Below, piece after piece: positions 6,177 to 7,435 of a DNA stretch of 7,435 nucleotides. Numbering within the stretch: position 1 is the stretch's first letter; every line of letters begins with the position of its first letter. The notes under the pieces are model-generated. The model was not told where the DNA came from. It saw nothing but the letters and a program-made list of their open reading frames with translations, and made no database searches. This DNA is from Gemmobacter sp. (GTDB lineage Bacteria; Pseudomonadota; Alphaproteobacteria; Rhodobacterales; Rhodobacteraceae). A program made the position numbers and the translations under genes. Location: positions 1 to 7,435 of the forward strand of contig JAUSPL010000367.1 of NCBI GenBank assembly GCA_030656535.1, given 5' to 3'.

Positions 6177-6232
6177 TCCACGGCGGGCACCCATATCCAG
6201 AGCATTGGCCCCAAGACGGGTCGCACTGGCAA
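6177..6232. other. Short convergent spacer before the terminator
   Basis: 56 bases between the DapA-like stop and the terminator stem. I see no further gene, repeat or signal in it. Confidence 0.5.
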
Positions 6233-6260
6233 AACGGCCCCGGCGTGCACCGGGGCCGTT
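6233..6260 (-). terminator. Rho-independent terminator in the convergent gap, best for the TRAP permease transcript
   Basis: AACGGCCCCGG and CCGGGGCCGTT form a perfect 11-bp GC-rich stem around a 6-base loop (CGTGCA). Read on the minus strand the stem runs into TTTT (plus-strand AAAA at 6231-6234), right after the TRAP stop codon. On the plus strand the hairpin is followed only by TT then CC, so for the catabolic unit it would be a weaker or assisted terminator. It probably insulates both convergent transcripts. Confidence 0.8.
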
Positions 6261-6265
6261 CCAGA

Positions 6266-7435
6266 TCAGTTCATACCCAGCATTCGTGGCAAGAACAGGG
6301 TTATCTCAGGCACATAGGTTATCAGCATCAGGAACATCAGCATCGTCAGAAGCCACGGCCATGTTGATCGCGTGACCTCGGTCAATCCCAGTTTTGAAAT
6401 TGACGAGGCAACATACAGGTTCAGCCCGACAGGCGGCGTCACAAGCCCCACCTCCATGTTGACCACCAGCATGATGCCAAAATGGACCGGGTCGACCCCC
6501 AGATGCATCGCCACCGGGAACAGGATCGGCGCCATGATCAGCACGATGGCCGATGGCTCCATCACCATGCCGATAATCAACAGCATGACGTTGACGATCA
6601 GCAAGAACCCGATCTTGCCCAACCCCAGGCTGACGATCCACGCCGACAGCGCCTGCGGAATCTGCTCTGAGGTCAGGATGAACGCGAACATCACGGCGTT
6701 GGTGATGATATAGAGCAACATCGCGCTCATGGCAGCAGAGGCCAGCAGCACCTTCGGGACGTCGCGCAGCTTGATGTCCTTGTAGATGAACACCGCGACG
6801 ATGAAGGCGTAGACCGCAGACACGGCGGCGGCCTCGGTCGGGGTGAATATCCCGCCGTAAATCCCGCCCATGATGATGCCGATCAGCATAAGGCCCCAGA
6901 CGCTTTCGCGGAACGCCTTCCAGCGGGCAGCGTATGACGCGCGCGGCATGCGCGGATAGTCGTTCTTCCACGCGCGCCAGGTCGTGGTGGCGCCCAACAT
7001 GGTGGCCAGCATCAGGCCCGGGATCACGCCCGCCATGAACAGCGTCCCGATCGAGGCCGACATCACCGTCTCGCCGTTCGGTCCGGTCACAACCATACCC
7101 GAGGTCGCCACCGCATACATGACCATCACGATCGACGGTGGTATCAGGATGCCCAGTCCGCCCGAGGTGGCAACGACGCCGACACCAAATTGCGTCGGAT
7201 AACCCTGTTTGACCATCGCAGGGATCAGGATCGACCCGACGGCCATCACGGTAGCGGGCGAGGATCCCGAAATCGCCGCAAACAGCGCGCATGCCATGAC
7301 TGCAGCCAGCCCCAGCCCGCCGTACCAATGACCCACCATCGAGGTGGCAAACCGGATCATCCGCCGCGCGACCCCGCCATGGGTCAGAAAGTTGCCAGCC
7401 AGAATGAAGAACGGGATCGCCATGATCTCGAACTT
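6266..7435 (-). CDS. dctM: TRAP transporter large permease subunit (DctM family), N-terminus off the right edge
   Basis: The main membrane subunit of a tripartite ATP-independent periplasmic transporter, which uses the sodium gradient to import a solute, usually an organic or amino-type acid, delivered by a separate binding protein. 389 residues are visible; the frame continues past the right edge (KFEI precedes the first visible Met), and a full DctM is about 425-450 residues, so roughly 40-55 are missing. Family signatures are clear: AIPFFILAGNF at the visible start, AAISGSSPATVMAVGS, GGLGILIPPSIVMVMYA, GGIFTPTEAAAVSAVYAF, MEPSAIVLIMAPILFP, and NMEVGLVTPPVGLNLYV. Many hydrophobic segments are separated by short loops, with one basic loop (WRAWKNDYPRMPRASYAARW) as seen in the family. 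The usual dctP and dctQ genes would lie to the right, outside the window. It is convergent with the catabolic unit, so co-regulation is not implied by position. Confidence 0.93.
   Translation of the reverse strand, partial: KFEIMAIPFFILAGNFLTHGGVARRMIRFATSMVGHWYGGLGLAAVMACALFAAISGSSPATVMAVGSILIPAMVKQGYPTQFGVGVVATSGGLGILIPPSIVMVMYAVATSGMVVTGPNGETVMSASIGTLFMAGVIPGLMLATMLGATTTWRAWKNDYPRMPRASYAARWKAFRESVWGLMLIGIIMGGIYGGIFTPTEAAAVSAVYAFIVAVFIYKDIKLRDVPKVLLASAAMSAMLLYIITNAVMFAFILTSEQIPQALSAWIVSLGLGKIGFLLIVNVMLLIIGMVMEPSAIVLIMAPILFPVAMHLGVDPVHFGIMLVVNMEVGLVTPPVGLNLYVASSISKLGLTEVTRSTWPWLLTMLMFLMLITYVPEITLFLPRMLGMN

Noticed and set aside
6306..7328. Second minus-strand open frame of about 340 codons over the TRAP gene
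   Set aside because: It is the same strand shifted in frame; the translation is His/Asp/Arg-rich and motif-free, while the other frame is a textbook DctM.
1..7435. Mobile elements, tRNA/rRNA genes, CRISPR arrays, frameshifts
   Set aside because: No transposase, terminal repeats, direct-repeat arrays or RNA gene signatures were seen, and every gene reads through without interruption.

Overview
The window looks like a piece of a GC-rich alphaproteobacterial chromosome, most likely Rhodobacterales/Roseobacter-type. That is inferred from the strong G/C bias at third codon positions, the family mix (ABC amino-acid-type binding protein, TRAP permease, ferredoxin-linked amino-acid dehydrogenase) and tight ATGA gene overlaps. 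No phylogenetic marker gene is present, so the taxonomic call is soft.

Layout. (1) 1-804, minus strand: a family-3 periplasmic solute-binding protein with a clear signal peptide, cut only at its C-terminus by the window edge. (2) 805-1154: a divergent intergenic region of about 350 bases with an AT-rich core and two small inverted repeats; it must carry the promoters for both flanking units. (3) 1155-6176, plus strand: a five-gene unit. It holds a DadA/glycine-oxidase-type FAD dehydrogenase subunit, an 85-residue [2Fe-2S] ferredoxin-like subunit, a FAD/NAD(P)-type flavoprotein with a C-terminal CxC...CxxxxC [2Fe-2S] domain, an NAD(P)+ aldehyde dehydrogenase and a DapA-superfamily lyase. The first four overlap by 4, 8 and 4 bases; the fifth follows after 37 bases. 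(4) 6177-6265: a convergent gap with a strong 11-bp stem terminator. (5) 6266-7435, minus strand: the large membrane subunit (DctM type) of a TRAP transporter, cut at its N-terminus by the right edge.

How it may work together. The three oxidoreductase subunits match the known three-part dehydrogenases for D-hydroxyproline (LhpB/E/F type), opines (OoxA/OoxB type) and glycine-to-cyanide (HcnABC type). Followed by a DapA-family lyase and an aldehyde dehydrogenase, the best-precedented reading is catabolism of a cyclic or secondary amino acid by the 4-hydroxyproline logic: dehydrogenation to a pyrroline, deamination/ring opening by the DapA-family enzyme, and oxidation of 2-oxoglutarate semialdehyde to 2-oxoglutarate. 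This is inference. The epimerase that usually completes that route is not in the window. The lyase carries the full signature of a true dihydrodipicolinate synthase, and the aldehyde dehydrogenase resembles the GapN/lactaldehyde/phosphonoacetaldehyde group, so the actual substrate may be something else. All genes look intact; I see no mobile element, RNA gene or CRISPR array.
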